Source: Microbacterium rhizomatis
Lineage (GTDB): Bacteria; Actinomycetota; Actinomycetes; Actinomycetales; Microbacteriaceae
Reading direction: 5' to 3'
DNA: 64,000 nucleotides
Assembly: GCF_008710745.1 (NCBI RefSeq)
Contig: NZ_VYSA01000002.1
Location: 558,001-622,000 of the forward strand
Position 1 is the first letter of the stretch, and every line of letters starts with the position of its first letter. A model generated the notes under the pieces. That model ran no database searches. It had not been told where the DNA came from and was given only the letters and a program-made list of their open reading frames with translations. This document shows positions 26,201 to 34,333 of the stretch, piece by piece. The position numbers and the translations under genes are program-made.

Positions 26201-27186
26201 ACGGTGCGTTCCTCGCCGACGACACGATGGTCGCCACCTACGAGCTGAAGGGCGGATGGATGCGCATCGCCGAGGCGCGCATCGGCAAGCGCGCCTTCCT
26301 CGGCAATTCGGGAATGGCCGGCCCCGGTCACCGCGTGCCGCGCGACGGCCTTGTCGCAGTACTCTCGGTCGCCCCCGAGAAATCCAAACCCGGTTCGTCG
26401 TGGCTCGGCTCGCCCGCCGTGCGCCTGCGCCGCGTCGTGAACGATTCCGACCTCGAACGCACATACAAACCGCGTCGGTCGCTGCGCGTCGCCCGCGCAC
26501 TGTGGGAGATCTGCCGCATCGTCCCGGTGTTCGTCACGTGCGGCCTGGGGGTGGCGGTCATCTTCACGCTCGCCGCGATGATCGAGGCATGGGGACTTGC
26601 GATCGCGGTCGTGCTGTCGGGTGTAGTGATGCTGCTCGCCGGGGCCCTCGCGGCGCTGATCACGACGGCGGCCAAATGGATCATCGTCGGGCCGATCCGC
26701 CCGGGCGAGCACCCGCTGTGGTCGAGTTTCGTGTGGCGTACAGAGGTATCGGACACTTTCACCGAGATGCTCGCCGCACCCTGGTTCGCCAACGCCGCCC
26801 AGGGCACGCCCGCGCTCGCGATCTGGCTGCGAACGCTCGGAGCGAAGATCGGCAGGGGGGTCTGGACCGACAGCTATTGGCTCCCCGAACCGGACCTGGT
26901 GAGCCTCGGCGATGGAGCGACGGTGAACCGCGGATGCGTCGTTCAGACGCATCTGTTCCATGATCGTGTGATGAGCATCGACAGCGTGACCCTCGAAGCG
27001 GGCTCAACACTGGGGCCGCACAGCGTGATCCTCCCCGCGGCGACGATCGGCGCCGACGCGACAGTCGGCCCCGCATCGCTCGTGATGCGCGGTGAATCCG
27101 TGCCGGTCGGCACCCGGTGGAGCGGTAATCCGATCGGACCCTGGCGAGCGGTGAAGGTGCGCTCGTACCAGTCGGCCGACGTATGA
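23248..27186 (+). CDS. Pls-type membrane nonribosomal peptide synthetase (epsilon-poly-L-lysine synthetase-like)
   Basis: A 1312-residue protein with the architecture of epsilon-poly-lysine synthetase Pls and its relatives. The adenylation domain (about 15-510) has core motifs FTSGSTGVPKGVAVSH (170), NTYGPTEATV (307), YRSGDLV and GRADDQVKVGGRRIELGEVE, and ends at PVRTSGKVDK. The carrier domain (515-590) has the phosphopantetheine serine in FFQLGGGSLAAAQL (about 549). The rest (620-1312) comprises transmembrane helices alternating with tandem left-handed beta-helix, acyltransferase-like domains, repeating LGAKIG-type signatures near 720, 965 and 1190. There is no thioesterase or condensation domain, as in Pls. 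It probably polymerises one amino acid at the membrane. The M1 peptidase gene overlaps its end by 4 nt. Confidence 0.9.
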   Translation: MQSYLDHSSAAPAPRTLIDILRETARRHPEASAIEDGAGALSYAELLAQVLRTAARLHEQGVRRGDRVGVRMASGDRALYLSILGIMAAGAAYVPVDADDPDERADLVFGEAHVRGVITGPGTYVPRGEQHPAIAPAGDGLFAGDDPHPSSSALHTVPEPTIADDAWIIFTSGSTGVPKGVAVSHRSAAAFVDAEARLFLAQAPLAPGDRVLAGLSVAFDASCEEMWLAWRHGACLVPAPRALVRSGEDLGPWLVGHGITVVSTVPTLAALWPQDAIENVRLLIFGGEACPPELVARLVGEGRELWNTYGPTEATVVACASLMDGEGPVRIGLPLDGWALAVVDGEGNPVADGEVGELIIGGVGLARYLDPAKDAEKYAPMPTLGWERAYRSGDLVRADPAGLLFQGRADDQVKVGGRRIELGEVEAALQSLSAVSAATVVVQRSEGGVALLVGYVVPTEGFDRQVARAELSETLPAPLIPLLAVMDELPVRTSGKVDKAALPWPLTDTDAGDSTLTGTAAWLAEQWVAVLGIRPADEDADFFQLGGGSLAAAQLVSRIRTRAPEFTMADVYDLPRLRRMADAVEAESADPDHAPATFSTPEPTPRVMQWVQSIAGIPLFILTGLRWTMWLLTASWILNLFPGFGFLPTAPWWVIVIGLVVFVTPFGRMAVSAALSRLLLVGLTPGDYPRGGAVHLRLWLAEQIAHQIDPVGLAGAPWVSYYARALGAKIGPNVDLHALPPVTGMLEIAEGASIEPEVDLSGYWIDGDTVRIGGIRIGAGASIGARSTLAPGTKIGRNAEVAPGSAVFGRVRAGQRWAGSPAARVGGTSSPLAPERPPAPKRWLWAYAASSIVLGLLPFLSFAVGGIVIAQAIAGSTSIAGAFLPALVWLVPATLATGLTFAGAVFVLVRLLSLGLAEGVHPVRSRIAWQAWSIERLLDSARTVLFPIYSSLFTPVWLRMLGAKIGHDVEASTVLLLPSLTTIDDGAFLADDTMVATYELKGGWMRIAEARIGKRAFLGNSGMAGPGHRVPRDGLVAVLSVAPEKSKPGSSWLGSPAVRLRRVVNDSDLERTYKPRRSLRVARALWEICRIVPVFVTCGLGVAVIFTLAAMIEAWGLAIAVVLSGVVMLLAGALAALITTAAKWIIVGPIRPGEHPLWSSFVWRTEVSDTFTEMLAAPWFANAAQGTPALAIWLRTLGAKIGRGVWTDSYWLPEPDLVSLGDGATVNRGCVVQTHLFHDRVMSIDSVTLEAGSTLGPHSVILPAATIGADATVGPASLVMRGESVPVGTRWSGNPIGPWRAVKVRSYQSADV

Positions 27187-28499
27187 GTGGCGACCCGTAC
27201 ACACCGCAGAGCGGCGACCTCCACCTCCGCATCGAGCACTACGACCTGACGCTCGACTACCGGGTGGGGACGAACCGGCTGAGCGGCACCGCCGTGCTGC
27301 GCGGACACGTCATCGAGCCTGCCCGGTCGATCGTGCTGGACCTCGTCGGCGTGCGCGCCACGCGCGTGCGGGTGGCAGGCGACAAGTCGGCGAGCTTCCG
27401 GCAGACCGATCGCAAGCTGTGGATCACCCCGACCCGTGCGCTCGGCGGTGGCGAGGAGTTCACCGTCACGGTGACCTACGCCGGTGCGCCGCGTCCGCGT
27501 CGGTCACGGTGGGGAACCATCGGGTGGGAAGAACTCACCGACGGCGCGATCGTCGCGGCCCAGCCGACCGGGGCGCCCACGTGGTTCCCCTGCAACGATC
27601 ACCCCTCCGATAAGGCCGCCTACCGGCTGTCGTTCACCACGGATGCGGGGTACACCGTGGTGGCCGGCCGGCGGACCGGCCAGGTGACCCGAGGTGGACG
27701 TACGACCTGGACGTTCGAGAGCGACACGCCCACGGCGACGTACCTCGCCACCGTCCAGGTCGGCAGGTACACGACCGACGCGATCCTGCTCGGCGAGACG
27801 AAGGGCGAACTGCATTACCCGCGCTCTCTCGGGGCGCGCGTGCACGCGGACTTCGCCGACCTGCCACGCATGATGGCGGTCTTCACCGACGCGTTCGGAC
27901 CGTACCCGATGGAGGAGTACGCGGTGGTCGTGACCGCCGACGACCTCGAGATCCCGCTCGAGGCACAGGGCATCGGCATCTTCGGCGCGAACCACATCGA
28001 CGGTGTCGGCGGAGTCGAGCGGCTCATCGCGCACGAACTCGCCCACCAGTGGTTCGGCAACAGCGTGGGGCTTGCACGGTGGAGCGACATCTGGCTCAAC
28101 GAGGGCTTCGCCTGCTACGCGGAGTGGATCTGGTCGGAGCGCTCCGGGGGCCCGACCGCGCATGAGAAGGCCCTCTCGCACCACGCCCGCCTCGCAGCTC
28201 TGCCGCAGGACCTGCTGCTGGGCGACCCGGGGCCGGATCTGATGTTCGACGACCGCGTCTACAAGCGGGGTGCACTGACCCTGCACGCGCTGCGCCTCAC
28301 CGTCGGCGACGACGCCTTCTTCGACGTGCTGCGCGCGTGGACGCAGACGTACGGATCGGCGACCGCGACCCGCGAGGACTTCGTCGCTCTCGCCGAGCAG
28401 GTCAGCGGCGCTCCTCTGGCCGGACTCTTCCACGTCTGGCTGGATACGCGCCCGCTGCCGCCGCTCCCTCCGCTCCCCGGGGCACGACGGCGACGCTGA
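27183..28499 (+). CDS. M1-family metallopeptidase
   Basis: A 438-residue gluzincin of the M1 family. The N-terminal beta-sandwich (1-200) contains GAPTWFPCNDHPSDKAAYRLSF, typical of the family. The catalytic zinc site is HELAHQWFGNSVG with the downstream glutamate in WLNEGFACYAEW (about 279-310). The length fits the short M1 form without the C-terminal ARM domain. No signal peptide, so cytosolic. It is coupled (ATGA overlap) to the Pls-type NRPS gene, so it may trim or degrade the polymer or peptide made by it; that link is inferred from context only. Confidence 0.9.
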   Translation: MSGDPYTPQSGDLHLRIEHYDLTLDYRVGTNRLSGTAVLRGHVIEPARSIVLDLVGVRATRVRVAGDKSASFRQTDRKLWITPTRALGGGEEFTVTVTYAGAPRPRRSRWGTIGWEELTDGAIVAAQPTGAPTWFPCNDHPSDKAAYRLSFTTDAGYTVVAGRRTGQVTRGGRTTWTFESDTPTATYLATVQVGRYTTDAILLGETKGELHYPRSLGARVHADFADLPRMMAVFTDAFGPYPMEEYAVVVTADDLEIPLEAQGIGIFGANHIDGVGGVERLIAHELAHQWFGNSVGLARWSDIWLNEGFACYAEWIWSERSGGPTAHEKALSHHARLAALPQDLLLGDPGPDLMFDDRVYKRGALTLHALRLTVGDDAFFDVLRAWTQTYGSATATREDFVALAEQVSGAPLAGLFHVWLDTRPLPPLPPLPGARRRR

Positions 28500-29109
28500 G
28501 CAGATGGCCCTCCGGGGCGGGGGCAGGGGCTGCCTCGATGAGATCCGCGCGCCCCGGCACCCGCACGAGAACCGCGGCTTCGCCGAGGACGGATGCTGCC
28601 GCCCCGCCCGCACCGGCAGTCCCGGCGAGCGCCAGCACGACCTCGCCCGGCGGCACGCGCAGGCCGCGGCCGTCGGCTTTGAGCGCCGCCTCGATCAGGG
28701 TCCACTCGCGCAGGTCGGGCGGCGGCCGCGGAGCGAACAGCGGTGCGAGATCGACCATCGGTCCCCCTGGCCCCGGGTGGACGGCTTCGATGTCGACACC
28801 GAGGGATGCCGCATCCCGATCGTGCACCACCGCGACCGCGACGAGCGACCCCGCGTAGCTCACGCTCACCCACACGGGCAGCCCGAGAGCGATCGGTCGT
28901 CCGTGGTAATCGGCACCGCACCGCGGACACTCGTTCGAGAACGCCACCGCAGCGCCCTTCACAGCCGAGGCGCCGCCGACAGCCTCAGCGCCGCCCACAG
29001 CCTCAGCGACGAGCTGCGCGAGCAGCCCGCGTCCGGTCTCCCGCGGCGTCGATGATTCGGCCCAGGCCACCCGCACGGCCCCCACCCGCCCGCGCCCGAA
29101 TTCCCTCAC
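28402..29109 (-). CDS. 4'-phosphopantetheinyl transferase superfamily protein
   Basis: A 235-residue PPTase of the Sfp/AcpT type. The Mg/CoA-binding motif is SLGVDIEAVHPG (about 107-118) and the WxxKEA-like motif appears as EWTLIEAALKADGRGLR (about 135-151), so the usual KEA reads IEA, with the lysine later. The N-terminus contains the repeat AVGGAEAVGGASAV. It would attach phosphopantetheine to carrier proteins such as the one in the Pls-type NRPS. A TAGTCT -10 box lies 6 nt before GTG 29109. Its last 98 bp overlap the 3' end of the convergent M1 peptidase gene. Confidence 0.82.
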   Translation of the reverse strand: MREFGRGRVGAVRVAWAESSTPRETGRGLLAQLVAEAVGGAEAVGGASAVKGAAVAFSNECPRCGADYHGRPIALGLPVWVSVSYAGSLVAVAVVHDRDAASLGVDIEAVHPGPGGPMVDLAPLFAPRPPPDLREWTLIEAALKADGRGLRVPPGEVVLALAGTAGAGGAAASVLGEAAVLVRVPGRADLIEAAPAPAPEGHLLSVAVVPRGAEGAAAAGAYPARRGRVRPEERR

Positions 29110-29209
29110 GTCGGCAGACTACGCGGATCCGCCCCGCGAGCCGCGGCCCCGGAACCCAAAACCGGCCGTGAGAGGTTCCGGAGCCGCGGCTCGCGGCAGT
29201 GAATACGAG

Positions 29210-30214
29210 CTACCGGGCCGCGAACGCGGCGTCGAAAGCGGCGTCCGACGGCTCGTAGGTCGAGAGCTTCCGGACGAATGCCAGAGCCTCGGGGGCTCCG
29301 ACCAGGCGGTCCATGCCGGCATCCTCCCACTCGACCGACAGGGGGCCGCCGTACCCGATCGCGTTGAGCATGCGGAAGGCGTCCTCCCAGGGGACGTCGC
29401 CGTGTCCGGTGGAGATGAAGTCCCAGCCGCGGCGCGGATCGGCCCACGGCAGGTGTGAAGACAGCCGGCCGTTGCGGCCGTTGCCGAGGCGCTTCTTCGT
29501 GTCCTTGCAGTGCACGTGGTAGATCCGGTCCTGGAAGTCCCACAGGAACGCGACGGGGTCGATGTCCTGCCAGACCATGTGCGACGGGTCCCAGTTGAGC
29601 CCGAACGCCTCCCGGTGGCCGATCGCCTCGAGTGCGCGCTTGGTCGTCCAGTAGTCGTAGGCGATCTCGGACGGATGCACTTCGTGGGCGAAACGCACAC
29701 CCACCTCGTCGAAGACGTCGAGGATCGGGTTCCAGCGATCGGCGAAGTCCTGGTACCCGGCATCCACCATGTCCTGCGAGGCGGGCGGGAACATCGCGAC
29801 ATACTTCCAGATCGACGAGCCGGTGAAGCCGGTGACCGTCTTGACGCCGAGCGCGGCGGCGATGCGGGCCGTGTTCTTGAGCTCTTCCGCCGCGCGCTGC
29901 CTGACCCCCTCGGGATCGCCGTCGCCCCACACGCGATCGGACAGGATGTCGCGGTGCCTCTGGTCGATCGGATCGTCGCACACGGCCTGCCCGCCCAGAT
30001 GGTTCGAGATCGTCCACACCCGCAGGCCGTTGCGCTCGAGGATGTCGAGCCTGCCCTGCACGTAGGCGGCGTCGTCCCAGCGCGACACATCCAGGTGGTC
30101 GCCCCAGCAGGCGATCTCGAGTCCGTCGTAGCCCCACTCTCCGGCGAGGCGCGCGACCTCCTCGAACGGCAGGTCGGCCCACTGGCCGGTGAAAAGGGTG
30201 ATGGGTCGCGTCAT
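29210..30214 (-). CDS. Sugar phosphate isomerase/epimerase (xylose isomerase-like TIM barrel)
   Basis: A 334-residue TIM-barrel protein of the AP-endonuclease-2/xylose-isomerase-like superfamily. Metal ligands are suggested by [42 protein letters not shown] and [10 protein letters not shown], with the final glutamate in [11 protein letters not shown]. Such enzymes interconvert keto-sugars or inositol derivatives. AAGGAGA is 4 nt before the ATG. It is 28 bp downstream of the Gfo/Idh/MocA gene, so it is the last gene of the leftward sugar operon. Confidence 0.9.
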   Translation of the reverse strand: MTRPITLFTGQWADLPFEEVARLAGEWGYDGLEIACWGDHLDVSRWDDAAYVQGRLDILERNGLRVWTISNHLGGQAVCDDPIDQRHRDILSDRVWGDGDPEGVRQRAAEELKNTARIAAALGVKTVTGFTGSSIWKYVAMFPPASQDMVDAGYQDFADRWNPILDVFDEVGVRFAHEVHPSEIAYDYWTTKRALEAIGHREAFGLNWDPSHMVWQDIDPVAFLWDFQDRIYHVHCKDTKKRLGNGRNGRLSSHLPWADPRRGWDFISTGHGDVPWEDAFRMLNAIGYGGPLSVEWEDAGMDRLVGAPEALAFVRKLSTYEPSDAAFDAAFAAR

Positions 30215-30242
30215 TGCGTCTCCTTACGTCGGTGTAGAGGCT

Positions 30243-31412
30243 TCAGCCCGCGATCGGCGTCCAGATGCTGCCCGCCGCCGAACTGCGCTCGACCGCATCC
30301 AGCACGCGCTGAACATGCAGCCCGTCGGCGAAGGACGGACGCGGCACGCTGCCGTCGTGGATGGCGCGGACGAAGTCGTGAACCTGGTTCGAGAAACCGT
30401 GCTCGTAGCCGAGCATATGCCCCGTCGGCCACCACGGAGCCAGGTAGGGATGGTCGTGCTCGGTCACGAGCACCCGGCGGAACCCCTGCTCGAGCTCGGG
30501 TTGAGTGGCGTCGTAGAACTCGAGTTCGTTCATGCGCTCGAGGTCGAACGCGAGCGCGCCCTTCGAGCCCGAGACCTCGATGCGGAGCGCGTTCTTGCGT
30601 CCGGTCCGGAACCGGGTCGCCTCGAACGACGCGAGCGCCCCGCCGCCGAGCCTCCCGGTGAACAGAGCAAGATCGTCGACCGTCACGTCACCGTACTCGT
30701 CGCCGGCCGTGCCCGTGAGCCCCTGTCCTTCGCGAAGGAGGGGACGCTGGGCGACCAGGGTCTCGATCACGCCCGAAACGCTGCGGAGGCGCTGCCCGGT
30801 GATGTACTCGACGAGGTCGATGGCGTGCGCGCCGATGTCACCCAGCGCCCCCGAACCGGCCTGCTCCTTCTTCATGCGCCAGGTGAGAGGGGCCTGCTCA
30901 TCCACCAGCCAGTCCTGCAGATACTCGGCGCGCACCTGGCGGATATCCCCCAGGCGCCCGAGCGCCACCAGGTCACGCGCGAACGTCGTGGCGGGCACGC
31001 GCCGGTAGGTGAATCCCACCATCGAGCGGATGCCGCGGTCCGCCGCCTGCGCTGCGGCCTCCGTCATCGCTTCGGCCTCGGCGACGGTGTTGGCGAGCGG
31101 CTTCTCGCACAGCACATGCTTGCCTGCGGCGAGGGCCGCGATGGCGATCTCGGCGTGCGTGTCACCGGGGGTGACGATGTCGACGATGTCGATGTCGTCG
31201 CGTTCGAGCACCGCACGCCAGTCGGTCGTGCTCTCGGACCATCCCCACTTCTCGGCGCACGCGGCGGTCGAGGTGGAGGAGCGGCCGACCAGGACGGCCA
31301 TCTCGGGATTCACCGGAAGATCGAAGAACCGCGGTGCGACGCGCCAGCCCTGGGAATGAGCGGCTCCCATGAAACCGTGACCGATCATCGCGACGCGCAG
31401 TGTGTCTCTCAA
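30243..31412 (-). CDS. Gfo/Idh/MocA-family NAD(P)-dependent oxidoreductase
   Basis: A 389-residue oxidoreductase. The N-terminal Rossmann motif is RVAMIGHGFMGAAHSQGW, followed by DIVDIVTPGDTHAEIAIAALAAGKHVLCEKP, where the catalytic lysine is in EKP (about 98). The later GALGDIGAHAIDLVEYI carries the family's GxxxDxGxHxxD motif. It probably dehydrogenates a sugar or cyclitol. The start is a TTG at 31412 with an AGAGAGAG purine stretch upstream. It forms an operon with the isomerase and, past a hairpin, the sugar-binding protein gene. Confidence 0.92.
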   Translation of the reverse strand: MRDTLRVAMIGHGFMGAAHSQGWRVAPRFFDLPVNPEMAVLVGRSSTSTAACAEKWGWSESTTDWRAVLERDDIDIVDIVTPGDTHAEIAIAALAAGKHVLCEKPLANTVAEAEAMTEAAAQAADRGIRSMVGFTYRRVPATTFARDLVALGRLGDIRQVRAEYLQDWLVDEQAPLTWRMKKEQAGSGALGDIGAHAIDLVEYITGQRLRSVSGVIETLVAQRPLLREGQGLTGTAGDEYGDVTVDDLALFTGRLGGGALASFEATRFRTGRKNALRIEVSGSKGALAFDLERMNELEFYDATQPELEQGFRRVLVTEHDHPYLAPWWPTGHMLGYEHGFSNQVHDFVRAIHDGSVPRPSFADGLHVQRVLDAVERSSAAGSIWTPIAG

Positions 31413-31440
31413 CGCAGTGTTCTCTCTCTGGGATGAATGG

Positions 31441-31475
31441 CGCGGGGCGCCCGCCGAATCGACGGGCGCCCCGCG
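31441..31475 (-). terminator. Strong GC hairpin after the sugar-binding protein gene
   Basis: CGCGGGGCGCCCG (31441-31453) is perfectly complementary to CGGGCGCCCCGCG (31463-31475) across a 9-nt loop. It lies just after the stop of the substrate-binding protein gene and before the next leftward gene, with no T-tract. It probably stabilises the upstream message or partly terminates transcription, a common way to make more binding protein than the downstream enzymes. Confidence 0.7.
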
Positions 31476-31486
31476 AGATTACTGAC

Positions 31487-32533
31487 CTACTGGAACGACA
31501 GGTCGATGAAGTCGGCGACGTTCGCCTTCGTCACGACCGGCGCGTCCAGCACGATCCGGTTCGGGATGCTGGGCGTGATCAGATCACTCATCGTCTTACC
31601 CTGCGCGATCAGGCGGGCCAGCGCCACGCCGTCCGCGGCCTGCGTCGACGGGTAGATGACCGTCGCCTTCAGGACGCTGTCGTCGGCCTGGATGGCCTCC
31701 ATCGCGGCGCGGCTACCTGCTCCGCCCATCATGAAGAACTCGTCGCGGCCGGCCGAGGTGATCGCGGCGAGGACGCCGATGCCCTGGTCGTCGTCGTGGT
31801 TCCAGAGCGCGTCGATCTTCGGGTTGGCCGACAGCAGCTGGGATGCTGCCGCCTCGCCGCCCGCGACGGTGAAGTCGGCGGCAACGCGGGCGTTGACCTT
31901 CAGGCCGCAGTCGCTGAGGGCGTCGGCGAAACCGGCGGAGCGGTCCTGCGTCAGAGGCAGCGAGTCGATGCCCGCGATCTCGGCGACCACGGCGCTGGTG
32001 TTGCCCGCGAGCTGCTCGCAGACGTACGTGCCGGCGCTCACGCCCATGCCGTAGTTGTCACCGAGCACGGTGGTGCGGGCGGCGAACGGGCTCGAGAACT
32101 CGCGGTCGACGTTGATCACCGGGATGCCGGCCTGCATGGCCTTGATCGCGACCTCGGTCAGCGCGGCGCCGTCCGTGGGGAGCAGCACGATCGCGTCGAC
32201 ACCCTCGTTGATGAAGGTCTCGACGGCGGCGATCTGTGCGATCGGGTCGTTGGTGCCCTCGGCGGTCTTCAGCTCGACATCGCTGAAGCTGGCGGCGGCG
32301 GCGATGGCGCCGGAGTTGATGGCGCCGAGCCAGCCGTGGTCGGCAGCGGGGCCGGAGAATCCGATGACGACCTTGTCGCCGGAAGCGGCGTTCTCGTCGA
32401 CCGTGGTGCCCTGGTCGACGACGCTTCCCTCCGTCGCTCCAGAACCTGTGCAGCCGGCGAGAAGACCGACAGCAGCGACGAGCGCGGTGCCGGTCAGGAC
32501 CAGACGGGTGCGCGTCTTGAGGTGTGTGCGCAT
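31487..32533 (-). CDS. Sugar ABC transporter substrate-binding lipoprotein (RbsB/LacI-fold)
   Basis: A 348-residue extracytoplasmic binding protein. The lipobox is AVGLLAGC (Cys about 28). The mature part has the periplasmic-binding/LacI fold: KVVIGFSGPAADHGWLGAI, INEGVDAIVLLPTDG, ALWNHDDDQGIGVLAAI and PVVTKANVADFI. This is the CUT2 (ribose/xylose/inositol) type. The ribosome binding site AAGGAGG is 6 nt before the ATG. It is transcribed away from its ATPase and permease genes (32813-35385), an arrangement that gives the binding protein its own promoter. Confidence 0.9.
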   Translation of the reverse strand: MRTHLKTRTRLVLTGTALVAAVGLLAGCTGSGATEGSVVDQGTTVDENAASGDKVVIGFSGPAADHGWLGAINSGAIAAAASFSDVELKTAEGTNDPIAQIAAVETFINEGVDAIVLLPTDGAALTEVAIKAMQAGIPVINVDREFSSPFAARTTVLGDNYGMGVSAGTYVCEQLAGNTSAVVAEIAGIDSLPLTQDRSAGFADALSDCGLKVNARVAADFTVAGGEAAASQLLSANPKIDALWNHDDDQGIGVLAAITSAGRDEFFMMGGAGSRAAMEAIQADDSVLKATVIYPSTQAADGVALARLIAQGKTMSDLITPSIPNRIVLDAPVVTKANVADFIDLSFQ

Positions 32534-32659
32534 GTACTTCCTCCTTGAATGTGATGCAGCGGGGGCGTCTGCGGGCTGCTTCGAGGCGGATCGGGATCGC
32601 CCTCACTCGAGGAGTCCACGCTGACGAGAACCACCGTAGCAGAAGTGTTCCATGGCAAT

Positions 32660-32681
32660 ACAACTTTTGTTTTTGAGTTGT
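32660..32681. promoter_or_regulatory. ACAACT-N10-AGTTGT palindrome, candidate ROK operator
   Basis: In the 279-bp divergent region between the binding-protein and ATPase genes, a conspicuously AT-rich island contains ACAACT (32660-32665) and AGTTGT (32676-32681), a perfect 6-bp inverted repeat with a T-rich 10-bp centre. AT-rich palindromes are usual ROK-family sites; the ROK gene at 35491 is the natural candidate. Confidence 0.45.
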
Positions 32682-32800
32682 TATAAGTGCCTCCGATCCG
32701 CCCCCCTGCGCGGATTTGGGGTACTTCGGCGGCGGTCGGATCTCGTCGATCGGGCTGGCGGATGCCGTATTGATACTCGGCACGAGGGTGTCTGTCGTGT

Positions 32801-32806
32801 TATGTT
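32801..32806 (+). promoter_or_regulatory. -10 box TATGTT of the ABC ATPase gene
   Basis: TATGTT ends 6 nt before GTG 32813, suggesting a leaderless transcript for the rightward ATPase-permease unit. No clear -35 is visible. Confidence 0.45.
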
Positions 32807-32812
32807 CGGCCG

Positions 32813-34333
32813 GTGATCAAAGTTGACCATCCACCGGCATTACTTGACGTCCGAGGTCTCACGAAGTCGTTTGCCGGCGTACAGGCACTGCGCGGCGTGG
32901 ACCTGGAGATCCTGCCCGGCGAAGTGCACTGCGTGCTGGGCCAGAACGGTGCGGGCAAGTCCACCCTCATCAAGACGCTCGCCGGCGTCCATCGTCCCGA
33001 CCAGGGCACGATCACCTGGCAGGGCGAGACCACCGACATCCCGACTCCCGAGGCCGCGATCGAGCTGGGCATCGCGACGATGTACCAGGAGCTCGATGTG
33101 GTCGATGGCCTCACGATCGCCGAGAACATCTTCCTGGGCCACGAACTGGCGCGCGGAGGCTTCACCCGGCGGTCCGAAGCGTTCCGCCGCACGCGCGAGC
33201 TGCTCGCGCGGCTCGGGCACGGCTCACTTTCTCCGAACGCCGATGTCGGGCAGCTGAGTGCGGCCAACAAGCAGATCGTCAGCATGGCGCGGGCACTCTC
33301 GCACGACATCAAGCTCATCATCATGGACGAGCCGTCCGCCGTGCTGGACACCGAGGAGGTCAAGAACCTCTTCGGTGTGGTCAAGGAGCTCACCACGGAG
33401 GGCATCGCGGTGGTGTACATCACCCACCGGCTGGAAGAGATCCGCCAGATCGGCGACCGCATCACCGTGCTGAAGGACGGCCGGTCGATGGCGACCGGGC
33501 TCGCCGTGGCGGATACGCCCACCACCGAGCTCATCAAGCTGATGACCGGTCGCAGCGTCGAGAACGTGTTCCCGCCCGCCGTGCCGGTGCCCGAGGACTC
33601 GCCCGTCGTGCTCGAAGTAGAGGGACTGGGCCTGCAGGGCGTCTTCCAGGACGTGTCGTTCTCCGTGCGCGCCGGCGAGGTGATCGGGCTGGCAGGCCTC
33701 GTCGGATCGGGTCGCTCCGAGATCCTCGAGACGGTCTACGGCGCGCGGAAGGCGACATCCGGCACCGTCCGCGTCTCGGGCAAGCCCCTGCGCCGCGGAT
33801 CGGTGGTCGCGGCGGTCGCCGCGGGAGTCGGCCTCACCCCCGAAGAGCGCAAGAGCCAGGGTCTCGTGCTCGATGAGCCGATCTACGTCAACGTCACGCT
33901 GTCATCGGTGTCGCGGTTCGCGAAGGCCGGATTCCTCGACGAACGCACGGAGCGCAAGGTCGCGCGTGAGCAGATCGAGGCGCTCGAGCTGCGGCCCGCA
34001 GACCCCGATCGGGCCGCGGTCACGCTCTCGGGCGGCAACCAGCAGAAGATCCTGCTCGCGCGGTGGCTCGTGCACGGCACGCGTGTCCTGCTCCTGGACG
34101 AGCCGACGCGCGGCGTCGACGTCGGCGCCCGTGCCGAGATCTACGCCCTCATCCGACGGCTGGCCGCCGCCGGGAACGCCGTGGTCGTCGTCTCGAGCGA
34201 GATCCCCGAGGTGCTCGGGCTCGCCGACAACGTCCTGGTGATCTCGGACGGCCGCGTCATCCAGACCCTCCCCTCTTCCCAGATCGACGAGCACGGCGTG
34301 CTCGATCTCGTTATGAAAGGAACCGCCGCGTGA
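32813..34333 (+). CDS. Sugar ABC transporter ATP-binding protein (RbsA/XylG type)
   Basis: A 506-residue double ATPase of the CUT2 family. Domain 1: Walker A is LGQNGAGKSTLIKTLAGV (about 44-60), the degenerate signature is LSAANKQIVSMARALS, and Walker B is KLIIMDEPSAVLD. Domain 2: the first part is GLAGLVGSGRSEILETVYG, with the atypical Walker A expected of the second half, the signature is LSGGNQQKILLARWLV, and Walker B is VLLLDEPTRGVDV. It energises sugar import with the permease whose GTG start overlaps its TGA stop. Substrate specificity is probably close to ribose, xylose or inositol, not determinable here. Confidence 0.93.
   Translation: MIKVDHPPALLDVRGLTKSFAGVQALRGVDLEILPGEVHCVLGQNGAGKSTLIKTLAGVHRPDQGTITWQGETTDIPTPEAAIELGIATMYQELDVVDGLTIAENIFLGHELARGGFTRRSEAFRRTRELLARLGHGSLSPNADVGQLSAANKQIVSMARALSHDIKLIIMDEPSAVLDTEEVKNLFGVVKELTTEGIAVVYITHRLEEIRQIGDRITVLKDGRSMATGLAVADTPTTELIKLMTGRSVENVFPPAVPVPEDSPVVLEVEGLGLQGVFQDVSFSVRAGEVIGLAGLVGSGRSEILETVYGARKATSGTVRVSGKPLRRGSVVAAVAAGVGLTPEERKSQGLVLDEPIYVNVTLSSVSRFAKAGFLDERTERKVAREQIEALELRPADPDRAAVTLSGGNQQKILLARWLVHGTRVLLLDEPTRGVDVGARAEIYALIRRLAAAGNAVVVVSSEIPEVLGLADNVLVISDGRVIQTLPSSQIDEHGVLDLVMKGTAA

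Noticed and set aside
23095..26961. 1288-codon open frame on the minus strand opposite the Pls-type synthetase
   Set aside because: Arginine/aspartate/histidine-rich translation with no recognisable domain, an artefact of high-GC third positions; the + strand gene has all expected NRPS motifs.
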